A stretch of DNA of 64,000 bases from Arion vulgaris. Its lineage: Eukaryota; Mollusca; Gastropoda; Stylommatophora; Arionidae. The stretch covers positions 52,060,363 through 52,124,362 of the forward strand of contig CM036756.1 of assembly GCA_020796225.1 (NCBI GenBank). The letters are read 5' to 3'. Each line of letters begins with the position of its first letter. Within the stretch, counting starts at the first letter, position 1. The position numbers were made by a program, and so were the translations under genes. Under the pieces are notes generated by a model that saw nothing but the letters and a program-made list of their open reading frames with translations, made no database searches and had not been told where the DNA came from. Positions 34,255-44,660 of the stretch are shown piece by piece.

Positions 34255-34365
34255 AACACACAGTTTACTCACATGTGGTAGGGTATTACACACAGGTTAC
34301 CCACATGTGGTAGGATATTACACACAGGTTACCCACATGTGGTAGGATATTACACACAGTTATCT
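34255..34365. repeat. 32-bp tandem repeat
   Basis: Three copies of GTAGGATATTACACACAGGT plus TACCCACATGTG. Confidence 0.85.
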
Positions 34366-34792
34366 GGGAACACCACACTCATTACTACAAGTTCAAGAAT
34401 GTCAAAAAACAACTCTATCATTATTTCTACATGATATGAACAGTAAACACAAACTATTACAAAACTGTATTTGTATTTTGTAGAAAATATAATGTTTGAC
34501 ACAAGAATACTTCACTATGTTTTTCAATATGGCAGTAGAGTTATGTTTGTGTTGAGTATCTCTCGGTACAAGTTATTTTTCAAATCAAAGATAAGAACAT
34601 GGCACTCATCGCTCACAACCATCAGTCATAACAAATCAATAAAGCTTTCATCAAACATAACATTGCAATACTGATCTTAGTCTCTCATCATCATTCTGTC
34701 AGCTCATGAAGAATAACAATGAACCGTGTGAACCTTGCTGCTGTATCAGTTGTAACTGACAAAATAATTGGGATGTGATATAATTGTTACCT
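34366..34792. other. no gene recognised
   Basis: AT-rich; no features. Confidence 0.5.
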
Positions 34793-35989
34793 GGTAGGGA
34801 TATTCATTATTATTTGATATATTTGTATATACTTGAGTGTGTGGCATGAATTAGTGTAATGTATAAGCGATCGACTCAGAAACAAGACGGTTGTGGATTA
34901 TGGTAGGGATATTCATTATTATTTGATATATTTGTATATACTTGAGTGTGTGGCATGAATTAGTGTAATGTATAAGCGATCGACTCAGAAACAAGAGGGT
35001 TGTGGATTATGGTAGGGATATTCATTATTATTTGATATATTTGTATATACTTGAGTGTGTGGCATGAATTAGTGTAATGTATAAGCGATCGACTCAGAAA
35101 CAAGAGGGTTGTGGATTATGGTAGGGATATTCATTATTATTTGATATATTTGTATATACTTGAGTGTGTGGCATGAATTAGTGTAATGTATAAGCGATCG
35201 ACTCAGAAACAAGAGGGTTGTGGATTATGGTAGGGATATTCATTATTATTTGATATATTTGTATATACTTGAGTGTGTGGCATGAATTAGTGTAATGTAT
35301 AAGCGATCGACTCAGAAACAAGAGGGTTGTGCATTATGGTAGGGATATTCATTATTATTTGATATATTTGTATATACTTGAGTGTGTGGCATGAATTAGT
35401 GTAATGTATAAGCGATCGACTCAGAAACAAGAGGGTTGTGGATTATGGTAGGGATATTCATTATTATTTGATATATTTGTATATACTTGAGTGTGTGGCA
35501 TGAATTAGTGTAATGTATAAGCGATCGACTCAGAAACAAGAGGGTTGTGGATTATGGTAGGGATATTCATTATTATTTGATATATTTGTATATACTTGAG
35601 TGTGTGGCATGAATTAGTGTAATGTATAAGCGATCGACTCAGAAACAAGAGGGTTGTGGATTATGGTAGGGATATTCATTATTATTTGATATATTTGTAT
35701 ATACTTGAGTGTGTGGCATGAATTAGTGTAATGTATAAGCGATCGACTCAGAAACAAGAGGGTTGTGGATTATGGTAGGGATATTCATTATTATTTGATA
35801 TATTTGTATATACTTGAGTGTGTGGCATGAATTAGTGTAATGTATAAGCGATCGACTCAGAAACAAGAGGGTTGTGGATTATGGTAGGGATATTCATTAT
35901 TATTTGATAAATTTGTATATACTTGAGTGTGTGGCATGAATTAGTGGAATGTATAAGCGATTGACTCAGAAACAAGAGGGTTGTGGATT
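34793..35989 (+). repeat. 109-bp satellite-like array, eleven near-identical copies
   Basis: Unit begins GGTAGGGATATTCATTATTA and ends GAAACAAGAGGGTTGTGGAT. Starts fall at 34793, 34902, 35011 and so on every 109 bp. Ten copies differ at only one or two positions (CGG/GGG at first copy, one TGCATT); the eleventh carries a few changes (GATAAATT, GTGGAATG, GATTGACT) and runs on into CTATCCCACACTC, completing a B-box-like GTGGATTCTATCC. The unit's second half thus looks like the tRNA-like head of a SINE. Confidence 0.95.
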
Positions 35990-36054
35990 CTATCCCACAC
36001 TCAACACATGAGGAAATGTATTGGCTCTTCTACCTCCTGCACACTAAAAAAAGG
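35990..36054 (+). mobile_element. remainder of the SINE-like sequence after the 109-bp array
   Basis: Continues the last unit (CTATCCCACACTCAACACAT) to an A-rich stretch (AAAAAAAGGG), where another SINE in opposite orientation begins. Probably the original body of the SINE whose head was amplified. Confidence 0.4.
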
Positions 36055-36310
36055 GTCTAACGTCAAAGGATTGACTTTATTACAAAGGATTTTTACCCCA
36101 TATGGCTCAGTCCCTCTTCACAGAAATGGCACGCCATCTTCAGAGAGTATTGCATAAAGCATGAACTCTGTAGCTCCTGCAACAATCCTAGGGTCTCTGG
36201 AAAAAATACACTCGTGAACAGAATGGTGCAGTCCGGATTCACACCCACACCCTTTGGAGCATAAGACAAGGGCTTAACCCCTTAGTCACAGAGACTCCAT
36301 GCACACTAAT
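36055..36310 (-). mobile_element. tRNA-derived SINE, family C
   Basis: Minus strand: GGAGTCTCTGTGACTAAGGG with A-box-like TGACTAAGGGGTTAAG and B-box-like GGGTGTGAATCC, then a body with GTGCCATTTCTGTGAAGAGG, CCATATGGGGTAAAAATCCT and a TTTGTAATAAAGTCAATCC end. Matching copies at 47925-48095 (minus, 5' part) and 62908-63140 (plus). Confidence 0.75.
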
Positions 36311-37079
36311 TCCTAGAAATGTGAAGTGATAGGCACCTTCATACCCTATAGTCTGAAACAACTATGGAACATTTTATGTGTATACAAGAGTATGTATGTA
36401 TTTTAGATATATGTAATCATTACTAGTACAATTGTGTCAGTGGTAAAGTACAAAGCATTTGGGATTTCGGTGGGTGTATGTGTAATCATATACATGTATT
36501 GTATGCAGTAAAAATGTTGATCCCTCTCTGTGTGCATATGTGTAATCATCACAACACCCACATGTCTAACCTTGATCATGTATGCCCCACTTGTGGTAGG
36601 GGATTGTATTTGAAGATTAGACTTGTCACATCTGCACACAAAGAGAGGTGCAGCAGCACACGTCTGATTCTGTGGTCATTATCACTTGCGATGGATGGCT
36701 ATTGTTATTATTATACTATAAATGTGTTTCCCTCTCTAGGTGTATATATATATATATATCCAGGTATATTTATTTATTCCATACCCATGGAGTACATTCT
36801 TGTTCTTCTGAGTTCAGACATGTGGCCATGCTAGATCTTCAGGTCAGTCCCCAGGTAAAGGTTTCTGACTCAGTGGTCTGCCAGATCTCATGTCCAAAAT
36901 GATTTTAAGCTATTGAAGTATGTATTCAGGGGTCTAAATTTCAATTCTAAATGGGAAATCATTTCTATATGGCACATTTAGCCTGTACATATTAAATAGT
37001 GTGTGTATGTGTAATGGTGTATATGTTTGTATGTTACGTAAATGTGTTTCCCTATGTGTGTATATTTGTGTGTATTTCT
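36311..37079. other. no gene; microsatellite-like TGTATG text
   Basis: Short TA run at 36745-36759 and a loosely repetitive ATGTGTGTAATCAT sequence. Open frames here come from low-complexity sequence. Confidence 0.5.
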
Positions 37080-37165
37080 GCATGTCTGTAATCATGTATG
37101 TGTCTGTAATCATGTATGTGTCTGTAATCATGTATGTGTCTGTAATCATGTATGTGTCTGTAAAT
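37080..37165. repeat. 18-bp tandem repeat
   Basis: About five copies of TGTCTGTAATCATGTATG; 18 bp keeps frames open on both strands. Confidence 0.9.
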
Positions 37166-37213
37166 GTGTTTCCAGATCTGCATGTATGTGTATGTATTCA
37201 TGCATATGTGTGT

Positions 37214-37313
37214 ATCATCATCAAATAGCTTGTCCTGAGCAGAACTTTGCCACCCCAACAGTCCTCTGGAATTTCTCTTATAGGTCAGATGTCCCGCTTC
37301 TGCAGCAGTCATG
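37214..37313 (-). pseudogene. RTE-type LINE 3' tail
   Basis: Second copy of the end of 25262-25470: minus strand MTAAEAGHLTYKRN-like residues and CSGQAI then stop, ending in GATGATGAT. It is embedded in the TGTATG-rich repeat. Confidence 0.75.
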
Positions 37314-38922
37314 TTATATGTGTGTATTTCTGCATATGTGTAATCCTATACATGTATGTATGCTGAAGACAGAGAACTATGCCAGGCATTTTGTACTGAT
37401 GTCTCTCTAAAAGTAGCTGGTTATGGATGGAGTGTACAAATATATATGTATCTGCATGCATGCATGTGCATAAACTACTTGATAAGATATAGAAAATCTT
37501 TCATTTTTGCTAATGTGATGTCTATACAAGTAGTAGTCATCAACAAGAAACACAAGTTCTCACCATATATTAAGATATCTCACATCACATATTTACTCAC
37601 ATGTATTTAGACTAGTTACATATTCAAATATTCTCCTCAACACCATATTTTGCAACATACATGATTGTGTAGAATCCATTTGTACAGTTCTTCAATGAGT
37701 ACCATGGGTAATATATCAATGTTAGTACTGAGATATCTCAAGAATATCATGACACTTTCCATGTGTATACCTATATGTATGTATAAGTACAGTTTTCATT
37801 GTAAATTTGACATGTTGTACCTTGGCCTCTGATAATATATAAGACTGCGAGCTCAGGTAAACATTCTAGGAAATAAGACCATAACCAACGCGTGACCTCA
37901 CATTTCAGTATTGTTAGATATAGACAAATTCATTTGAATAACAACACAACATGCTAAATCAAGCTTATATTATGTAACAATTTCAGTTTAACACTAAGGA
38001 ATATCAGTATTATTAATATTTGTCTGCAATAAATAACCATGGACTCACTGAATCGAGTAAAATTGCAAAAAAGAAGCATACAGTGTTCTGTCCAACAGAT
38101 ACAAAAACCAGCCCCTATTAACTGATTGGCTACCGAATTGTAGAAACGGGTTGTGGCTGAATTGAATTTATGTCCTATTTTCCCCATTGCAGGTGTATGT
38201 ACAAATTCCGCTGCAGTTTCTTTAATTATTAACCAATTTTTATGAGTAATATACCATTTTGTAGGTAAATTTTATTTTCTTTAAAATAGATCTAACAGAA
38301 ATACATAGTGGCGCTACCAGCGGCTTATGGGAGCCAATCAGTAAAACAGGAATTTTGGTTTTCCTGTCTGAGCTAGTCGGCCTTATGTTGCCAGTGGTCG
38401 TACCTAGTATTCAACACATATTATTATATGCACAAACTTATACATGATGTCATACAGCGATACATAAGTTGGGACTGGAAGTGACATTGTAATTCTGTAA
38501 CAGATCAAAGTTGATCAACTCAGTCAAGGCACTAAACAGTTTTGTGCATGGATGATTGATTTCAGCAAAATTGAAGGAATAAGCTGATGATGTGATGTAT
38601 CATGTTTATACATTTATTCACTGAAAATGACAACTATGTGTAATACTCTGCTGTTCTGAGAACAATACAGTTCAAAAGTATATAAGTCAAAATATGATAG
38701 GGCTTTTGCAAACCACCATTGTCCAGCAGGATATGTTCAAACTTGGATTCGTTTTTATTTCAACAAACATCAAAATGAAACCCTTGTGGGCACGAATAAC
38801 ATACAGAAGGGTAAGCAATAAGATTTGATGTAAATACACCAGGACACATTTATGTATGTAGAATTCATTAAGTTAGTGTATGTATATATCTATGTATATA
38901 TATGCAAACATTTATACATACA
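37314..38922. other. no gene recognised
   Basis: AT-rich sequence; no convincing exon, element end or motif. A GC-richer patch near 38300-38400 (GTGGCGCTACCAGCGGC) was not identified. Confidence 0.45.
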
Positions 38923-39165
38923 GTGGCCGTCTGTAGCTTAAGCGGTAGTGAGCTTGATCACAACCCAAGCTTACCTGGTTCAAACTTCGCTGTGGGCAAC
39001 TTGGTAGCAAATTCGTTCCAGTGGATTTTTATGAACTCTAAAAATAGACCTCACCGTTCAGAAAGAAATGGCAAACAACTGAACGAATAAGTGGTGCCTA
39101 CGAAATCAGCGACTCGTTTACTACTGTTGATGGCTATGTCCTGCAAAGGATATGTCACAATTTTC
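38923..39165 (+). mobile_element. tRNA-derived SINE, family D
   Basis: The head GGCCGTCTGTAGCTTAAGCG has A-box TAGCTTAAGCGGTAGTGAGC and B-box GGTTCAAACTTC, tRNA-like spacing of about 40 bp. Body and tail end around GTCCTGCAAAGGATATGTCA before a TATATATA run. Only one copy was seen in this window. Confidence 0.65.
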
Positions 39166-39246
39166 ATATATATATAGTTCGCTAAAATAATGTACACACG
39201 TTTTCATAGAGGATATACAGAAATTATGTATACATTATTATGGCGG

Positions 39247-39276
39247 ACTCTGTGTGTGTGTGTATGTGTGTGTGTG

Positions 39277-39308
<32 letters not shown>

Positions 39309-39318
39309 TATATGTGCA
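39247..39318. repeat. GT-then-AC inverted microsatellite
   Basis: A (GT)n run with one A interruption is followed at once by TATATA and an (AC)n run, so the whole block is self-complementary and can fold into a hairpin of about 30 bp stem. Confidence 0.9.
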
Positions 39319-39459
39319 TACATAGCGTGTTTTTATTTACAAGCTACACATAAATTAAAACAATAATAATGACGATGCAAAGATGTCTTTTTTTTTTTAA
39401 TGCAGAAGGCAATATAAAAGTAGGCAATGTTAGTTAGCATAGCAGTTCATATTAATAAA

Positions 39460-39465
<6 letters not shown>

Positions 39466-39496
<31 letters not shown>
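39466..39496. repeat. TA microsatellite
   Basis: About 13 TA units after ACATACATA. Confidence 0.9.
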
Positions 39497-39498
<2 letters not shown>

Positions 39499-39819
39499 AA
39501 ATATCATTAAATGAACACATCTAGCAGCAACTCAAATTATATACCATCTCTGAATGAAATAGACTCCTGTCCACTACAACAAACTGAACAATCAAGCTGA
39601 AAAAGAGAAACTTATGAAATGTAAATACCAAATGTTGACACTATTGCACAGAAATAAACCTGCACAAAGAGCTCATCATATCTTGCAATGATGATGGTCA
39701 TATCAGTCGGTCAATGAATCTGTATCATCAATCTGGTGACCTGGATGCTGCGCCCCACTTGTTAACTGGACAGAGCAGATATCAATGAACTCAAGACCCT
39801 ATTTGACCCCAGCCCCTAT

Positions 39820-39960
39820 CAGTTAGTTAAAAGTGTCAGCTTCAAAACACTTAGACAACAGACATATGATGATTCTGCATAATTTGATTGTACTGAGATC
39901 TGAACCATTATCCACAGAATCCAGCTGACTACCAGTGAGCTATATTACACCTACAAAATG
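39820..39960 (-). mobile_element. tRNA-like SINE head
   Basis: Minus strand TATAGCTCACTGGTAGTCAG (A box), TGGATTCTGTGGATAATGG (anticodon-arm region) and GGTTCAGATCTC (B box) in tRNA order. Body poorly defined. Confidence 0.5.
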
Positions 39961-40129
39961 TATTGTCTACTGACAAACTTTTAGCCTCATCATATGAGAA
40001 CTATATAAATGCTATTCATCTCATACACTGTTTTCTCTACCATGTCAGTTACCTTCCTAAATTCATTACATTCAGCATTTTCTTTCTACTCAGTAGATTT
40101 GGTTTTCTTCTTCCTTTGCGATAAATTCC

Positions 40130-40490
40130 CAATGTATCTCAACAGAGATGAGCTGCTTCCATGAATCCAGTCATCCCAGGAGGTCCTCGAACACTATCAT
40201 CTTATCTTATCCGTCTGTCTATATATCTCCTCTTCATTTCCAATTGACATATAAGGCTTCCACAAGAGATTCCAGTGTTGTCTTTCTGTCATCTTTCTAC
40301 CAATCTTGCCAAAATCTTTCAAATCTCTTTCTACAGCTCATGTCCATGTTTCCTTTGGATGTCCAGACCTTCTCTTCTCATCCACTGCCCATTGGAGAGA
40401 TGTCCTATTCAATGCCTCTACTGGCATAAAACATACATGATGTCCAATCCATCTCCATAGCCCTTGCGGATACCCCACAATTTCTCCTTC
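40130..40490 (-). pseudogene. LINE C-terminal fragment
   Basis: On minus, across frameshifts: RTSLQWAVDEKRRSGHPKET, then WTRAVERDLKDFGKIGRKMT and RQHWNLLWKPY, matching the GRPKETWRRxVExDLK terminal block of Jockey/CR1-like LINEs. Truncated and broken. Confidence 0.6.
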
Positions 40491-40704
40491 AGGTTAGTCT
40501 CTTGAGACCAGGTTTGAGCCCTAAAGTCATCAAAGAGGGGCAGGGCATGTTTATAGAATATGTTCAGGAGTCTGAGGGTGAGCATGAGCTCTCCCGTGTA
40601 TCACTTAGACAAGAGTTATTGTTTGTTATCACTCTGTGTAATAAGTAACTCTAAAGTCATTTTTATTCTACTTTATTTGTTTTCAGTTATCCAAGTTAAT
40701 GAAT

Positions 40705-40925
40705 GCTAAAAGTGAGCAATCAGCTTGAGAACGACTTCGATAAAGTAAGCAGTCAACTTGGGAGTGACTCTGAAAAAGTGAGCAGTCAGCTTGTAAGTTA
40801 CTCTAAAAAAGTGAGCAGTCAGCTTGAGAATGACTATGATAAAGTAAGCAGTCAGCTTGGGAGTTACTCTGAAAAGATAAGTAGTCAGCTTGAGAATGAC
40901 TGATAAAGTAAGCAGTCAGCTTGAA
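40705..40925 (+). repeat. 33-bp tandem repeat
   Basis: About six and a half copies of GTGAGCAGTCAGCTTGAGAA plus TGACTCTGAAAAA. The 11-codon period leaves a 66-residue frame (KVSSQLENDFD-type repeats), judged non-coding. Confidence 0.85.
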
Positions 40926-41799
40926 ACTTGTAACACAACTTCTTGTGAAAGGAGACTCTGTATGGTTATTTATGGAACATGTATGCTGTGTTATTGAGTT
41001 ATGCAACAGGTATTTGTCTATCAAAGAGCTATCTATGTCTCAGGCGGACAGATCTGTTGAGTCACCTTTCTACCTGTAGTATATATAGTGTTCCAGCCAT
41101 GTCCTGTATACAATTGAAAAATGATGATCATGTCCTGTCTCTATAATTGGTGGTAGGCATAATTTGTTTAACAATATGGGTGGTTTACTTCCCACTTTGA
41201 TCTAAAGGTGGCTTTAAAATTAGGTGTTCTCACAATTTCCTATATTGGTCAAATGTTGTTGTGTTACCAAAGCTGGACAACTTCTTTGGCAAGTCTGCAT
41301 GTATCAATATTTATTTAAATGTTGCAATGAGATGATATTAACTGGATTGTGTTAATTTTGAATCATTGAGCCAGACAATGAAATGTGCCTGTCGATGCAT
41401 CTATTCTTACACTGCATCCATCAAAATGACAATTTCTTGTATATACCTATACTTTATTTTCAATAAAGGTTTCTACTGTATGTTTCAGAGATTCTGGTTC
41501 AGCTTTCAAATTGTTGAAATATTCTGAAATTCATTCAAATACTAGACATTCAATAGAATATTAAAGTACTAGGCATATTGTCGAATATGAATGGACTAAA
41601 TACACACTGACATTAAAACACCATATGAACAAACATTTAGGGCTTACATTATGAGCACAGATTAACTTTAATATAATTGCAAGACTTATTAAAATATGAC
41701 AATATTTTCCTATGAACATATTTTACATATTTATGGACACTATATACATCTGTTCTTGTGAAAAGAAATCATATAAAGCATGCATTTCTAACTAATGAA
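40926..41799. other. no gene recognised
   Basis: AT-rich without recognisable features. Confidence 0.5.
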
Positions 41800-42030
41800 C
41801 AAAGAATATCAAAGCAGGCATTGAAGTGGGATGCAAAGGATTCAAGAAAGAGAGGATGACCTAGAGGACCCTGAAATGAACTTTGCTGAGAGAGGCAAGG
41901 AATATCAGTCTCAGTTCCATGAAGGAGATTGAGCCCAGATAGAGCAGTATGGAGAAATTGCTTGCAGAGCAGTATGGAGAAATTGCTTGCAGGCCACTAT
42001 GTAGTATAACGGTCCGAGAGGAATTATTAT
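41800..42030 (+). pseudogene. LINE 3' end, paired with an inverted copy at 47090-47365
   Basis: Plus strand (frames mixed): ALKWDAKDSRKRG, ERQGISVSVP, VVWRNC-like and a TATTATTATTATA tail. The same text occurs on the minus strand at 47090-47365. A 25-bp piece (GAGCAGTATGGAGAAATTGC) is duplicated at 41942 and 41967. Confidence 0.6.
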
Positions 42031-42169
42031 TATTATTATATCTAAACACGGTCAAGAAGCTAGTACTGTTTGTTAATGATTGGGTGAGAAAACATTTCCC
42101 TACCCTCTAGCATTATATTATTTTACTATTTAGTACAGCATAAACAATGGTTCTCAATCTCTAGTATCA

Positions 42170-42620
42170 CACACAGTGATGGTGTTTGTAATAAGTGATA
42201 TGATCTTTGACTGAGTTTATATGATTTCTGAATGAGTTCTAAGAGTTCACATGATCACCGAATGAGATCAAACTGTTTCCATGATTTTTGAATAAGATCA
42301 GAGAGTTTGTATGATCTCTGAATAGGTTCATATGGTCTTTGAATTGAGTTCAAACTGTTCACAAGATCTTTGAAACAGCTCAAACATATCTGAATGTGTT
42401 CACATGGTCTGTGAATCAGTTCACAGATCTCTGAATGAGTTTACAAAGTTCACATGATCTTTGAACTTCAAAGATTTCACAAGATTGCTGAATGAGTTCA
42501 AAGGAGTTCCCATAATCACTCAATGAGTTCACATAATCTTTGAATCAGATCAAACAGTTCCCATTGGTTCACCTGAACTCTTAAACAGTTCACATGATCT
42601 TTGAATGAGTTCACATAAAA
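42170..42620. repeat. degenerate GATCTTTGAATGAGTTCA repeat field
   Basis: Some 15-20 diverged units of roughly 22-28 bp built on TTCACATGATCTTTGAATGA. Spacing is irregular, so this is an old, decayed minisatellite. Confidence 0.7.
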
Positions 42621-42911
42621 AAAAATTGACAATGACATTAGTTAAGCTGTATTGAAATTTGTCATGAAATTACTGAAACAAACAATAGTAACATAATGCT
42701 ATAATTCTTAGCATACAAATCAGATTTTCAATCATGAACAGCAGTCAATACTTGATGGTGAACAAGAAAAATGAATCTGTCCAAACTACTAAAACATTTT
42801 ACCAATCCTTTACAATTCTATGCTACTAAAATGTCACTCTCTTGCTCAGTGGATGTAATTCTGCCTATCTCTGAATGATTGCTACTTCCTAAAACTAAAA
42901 TATTTGATCTA

Positions 42912-43125
42912 ATTAGTGGTGGTTATGTTATGTTACGCGATCAATGTCGTGGCATATTGGGCATTTCCATTCATGCTCTGCCCTCTGCTGCAGCAGACAT
43001 CACAAAATCCATTTGCTCACCGTATCAATGAGAAATTGATTAGTATATCTTCTCTCTCTACCACGAAGATGACACTGTCTGGCATGTCCAAACTTAACGC
43101 CTAATTCCCAAACTCATTAATTAGT
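42912..43125 (-). pseudogene. 3' end of the RNase H LINE seen at 5717
   Basis: Matches 5717-5920 almost throughout (e.g. TCTTCTCTCTCTACCACGAA, CTGTCTGGCATGTCC), including the TTATGTTATG tail at the left. Only the last 210 bp are present. Confidence 0.8.
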
Positions 43126-43574
43126 GGTAGTGGCATGGTTATGTGATTAGATAGCTGGATTCTCAATGCTTCTTATACAGTGTACAAAGATGGGTACGAC
43201 TGATCCAACTACAAATAAGTACTTGATAATCTAGGGACACAAATTCTCAAACAACAAGGAAGTTCAGGTCAACATGTTCTACTGTAATAATTTGACAAAA
43301 GAGACTGAGTAATGATTGATTGACTGAGTTTCATCTTCACAAGGAAGGTTGACTGAAAGGAATCTTCAACATTTCCTATCTGTTAGCATGGTGATACAAC
43401 ATTCTACCAAACTGTTCTTCATCTATCTATTAATGTTTCTCAATTTTATACATGACTTCCTCTTGCCTAATTACATTCAACCTTTCTTTCCAATGCTTTA
43501 TTTTCAGCGGTGTCATGTCTCTTTTACCTGTCCAAAAATATTTCATTTTGATTTGTTTAATAAGATTCTTCTTA
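43126..43574. other. no gene recognised
   Basis: AT-rich; no element ends or exon signals identified. Confidence 0.5.
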
Positions 43575-43810
43575 TTCTTCATACACTCCATATCGAGCAC
43601 TTGTTAAACCACTCTAAGCCCAAGAGTGATTGTATACTGTGCCAGTTATGCGCCTAGAAGTAGGCCAGCACATCCAATTATCAGTGATGCTTTTTATTTA
43701 CTAGAAGAGTAGCTTTCCTAGGCCCCTACTTCTGTTTCCTCTTACAACATGCCTTGTAGGTTGCAGTGTTGCTATTCTATGCTCCCCTTGCGAGCCGCAG
43801 CAACACACAG
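43575..43810 (-). mobile_element. SINE, family E
   Basis: Aligns with 49610-49875. Minus strand carries GCATGTTGTAAGAGGAAACA-like text related to the GTCGTAAGAGGCGACT block of family B, then GTGCTGGCCTACTTCTAGGC. The head differs from family B. Confidence 0.65.
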
Positions 43811-44660
43811 GCGAAATATGATTCAACAATTTACTCTTTATTCCTAACTTATTCAGAACTTCTTCATGACAGTTGATTGGTTCACATGAACACACAAACA
43901 ACGACATTGGTTTTGTGACTAGATTTAATTCTACTCTAATTTTTAAAATTAACATGTTCCATTATCTCCCTTTGTCATTCACAGCTACTTGTGAAACATT
44001 GCCCATAATAAATATTACAACCACATGTGGTTCCCATGGTAGCAAAGAAATGAACCACAGTCTTCTCCCTCATGCTGTAAAAGGTGACTAAGAGGTGGGT
44101 GTGGGACTGGTGACCCCACAATGTGAAAAAGAAAACAGCTACAAAAACAGAGACAGAAAAACCCAAATTGCTCATTTAAGTGACAATTGTTGCCTCTGTC
44201 TTATGTGACCTTGGACATGGCAAGGACTGATGAATAATAATAAACTTTTCAGCACTTTGTGGAGTACAGGTCCTCAAGAAACATCTTTTTTGGCAGTTGT
44301 TGTTCTCCATGTTCTGAATCATACACACAGGATGATTTGACATTTGAGTTGAATATCCCTATCTTAGTTCAGACTGATTTCTTTTGATTTTACTATATAT
44401 ACCAGCACACAAATAAAAGTCTTCTTGCCTTTTGAAATGTCTATTTTGATATGTGTTTCACACTTTTTATCTAAATTTCTGCCAAGATATATATATATAT
44501 ATATATATCCTTTAAGGCTGCTTCTGCTAAGTGTAATCTGGTTACTATTTGTTGCATTTATTATCCTAATATTTGTCTTTGTACATATATTGCTTGAACA
44601 TCAACAGGTACTGTATTCAAGAACAATTTAAAATCTTGAAAACCACTTGTCAAGTTGCTA
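43811..44660. other. no gene; possible SINE core scrap
   Basis: At 44065-44100, CTGTAAAAGGTGACTAAGAG resembles the GTAAGAGGCGACTAAG block of families B and E, suggesting a further worn copy. TA run at 44489-44508. No coding feature. Confidence 0.35.

Noticed and set aside
34793..35989. CRISPR-like array
   Set aside because: The units are contiguous tandem repeats without variable spacers, in a eukaryotic genome.
36478..37410. Overlapping Cys/Val/Tyr-rich frames
   Set aside because: They arise from TGTATG-type simple sequence and the 18-bp repeat.
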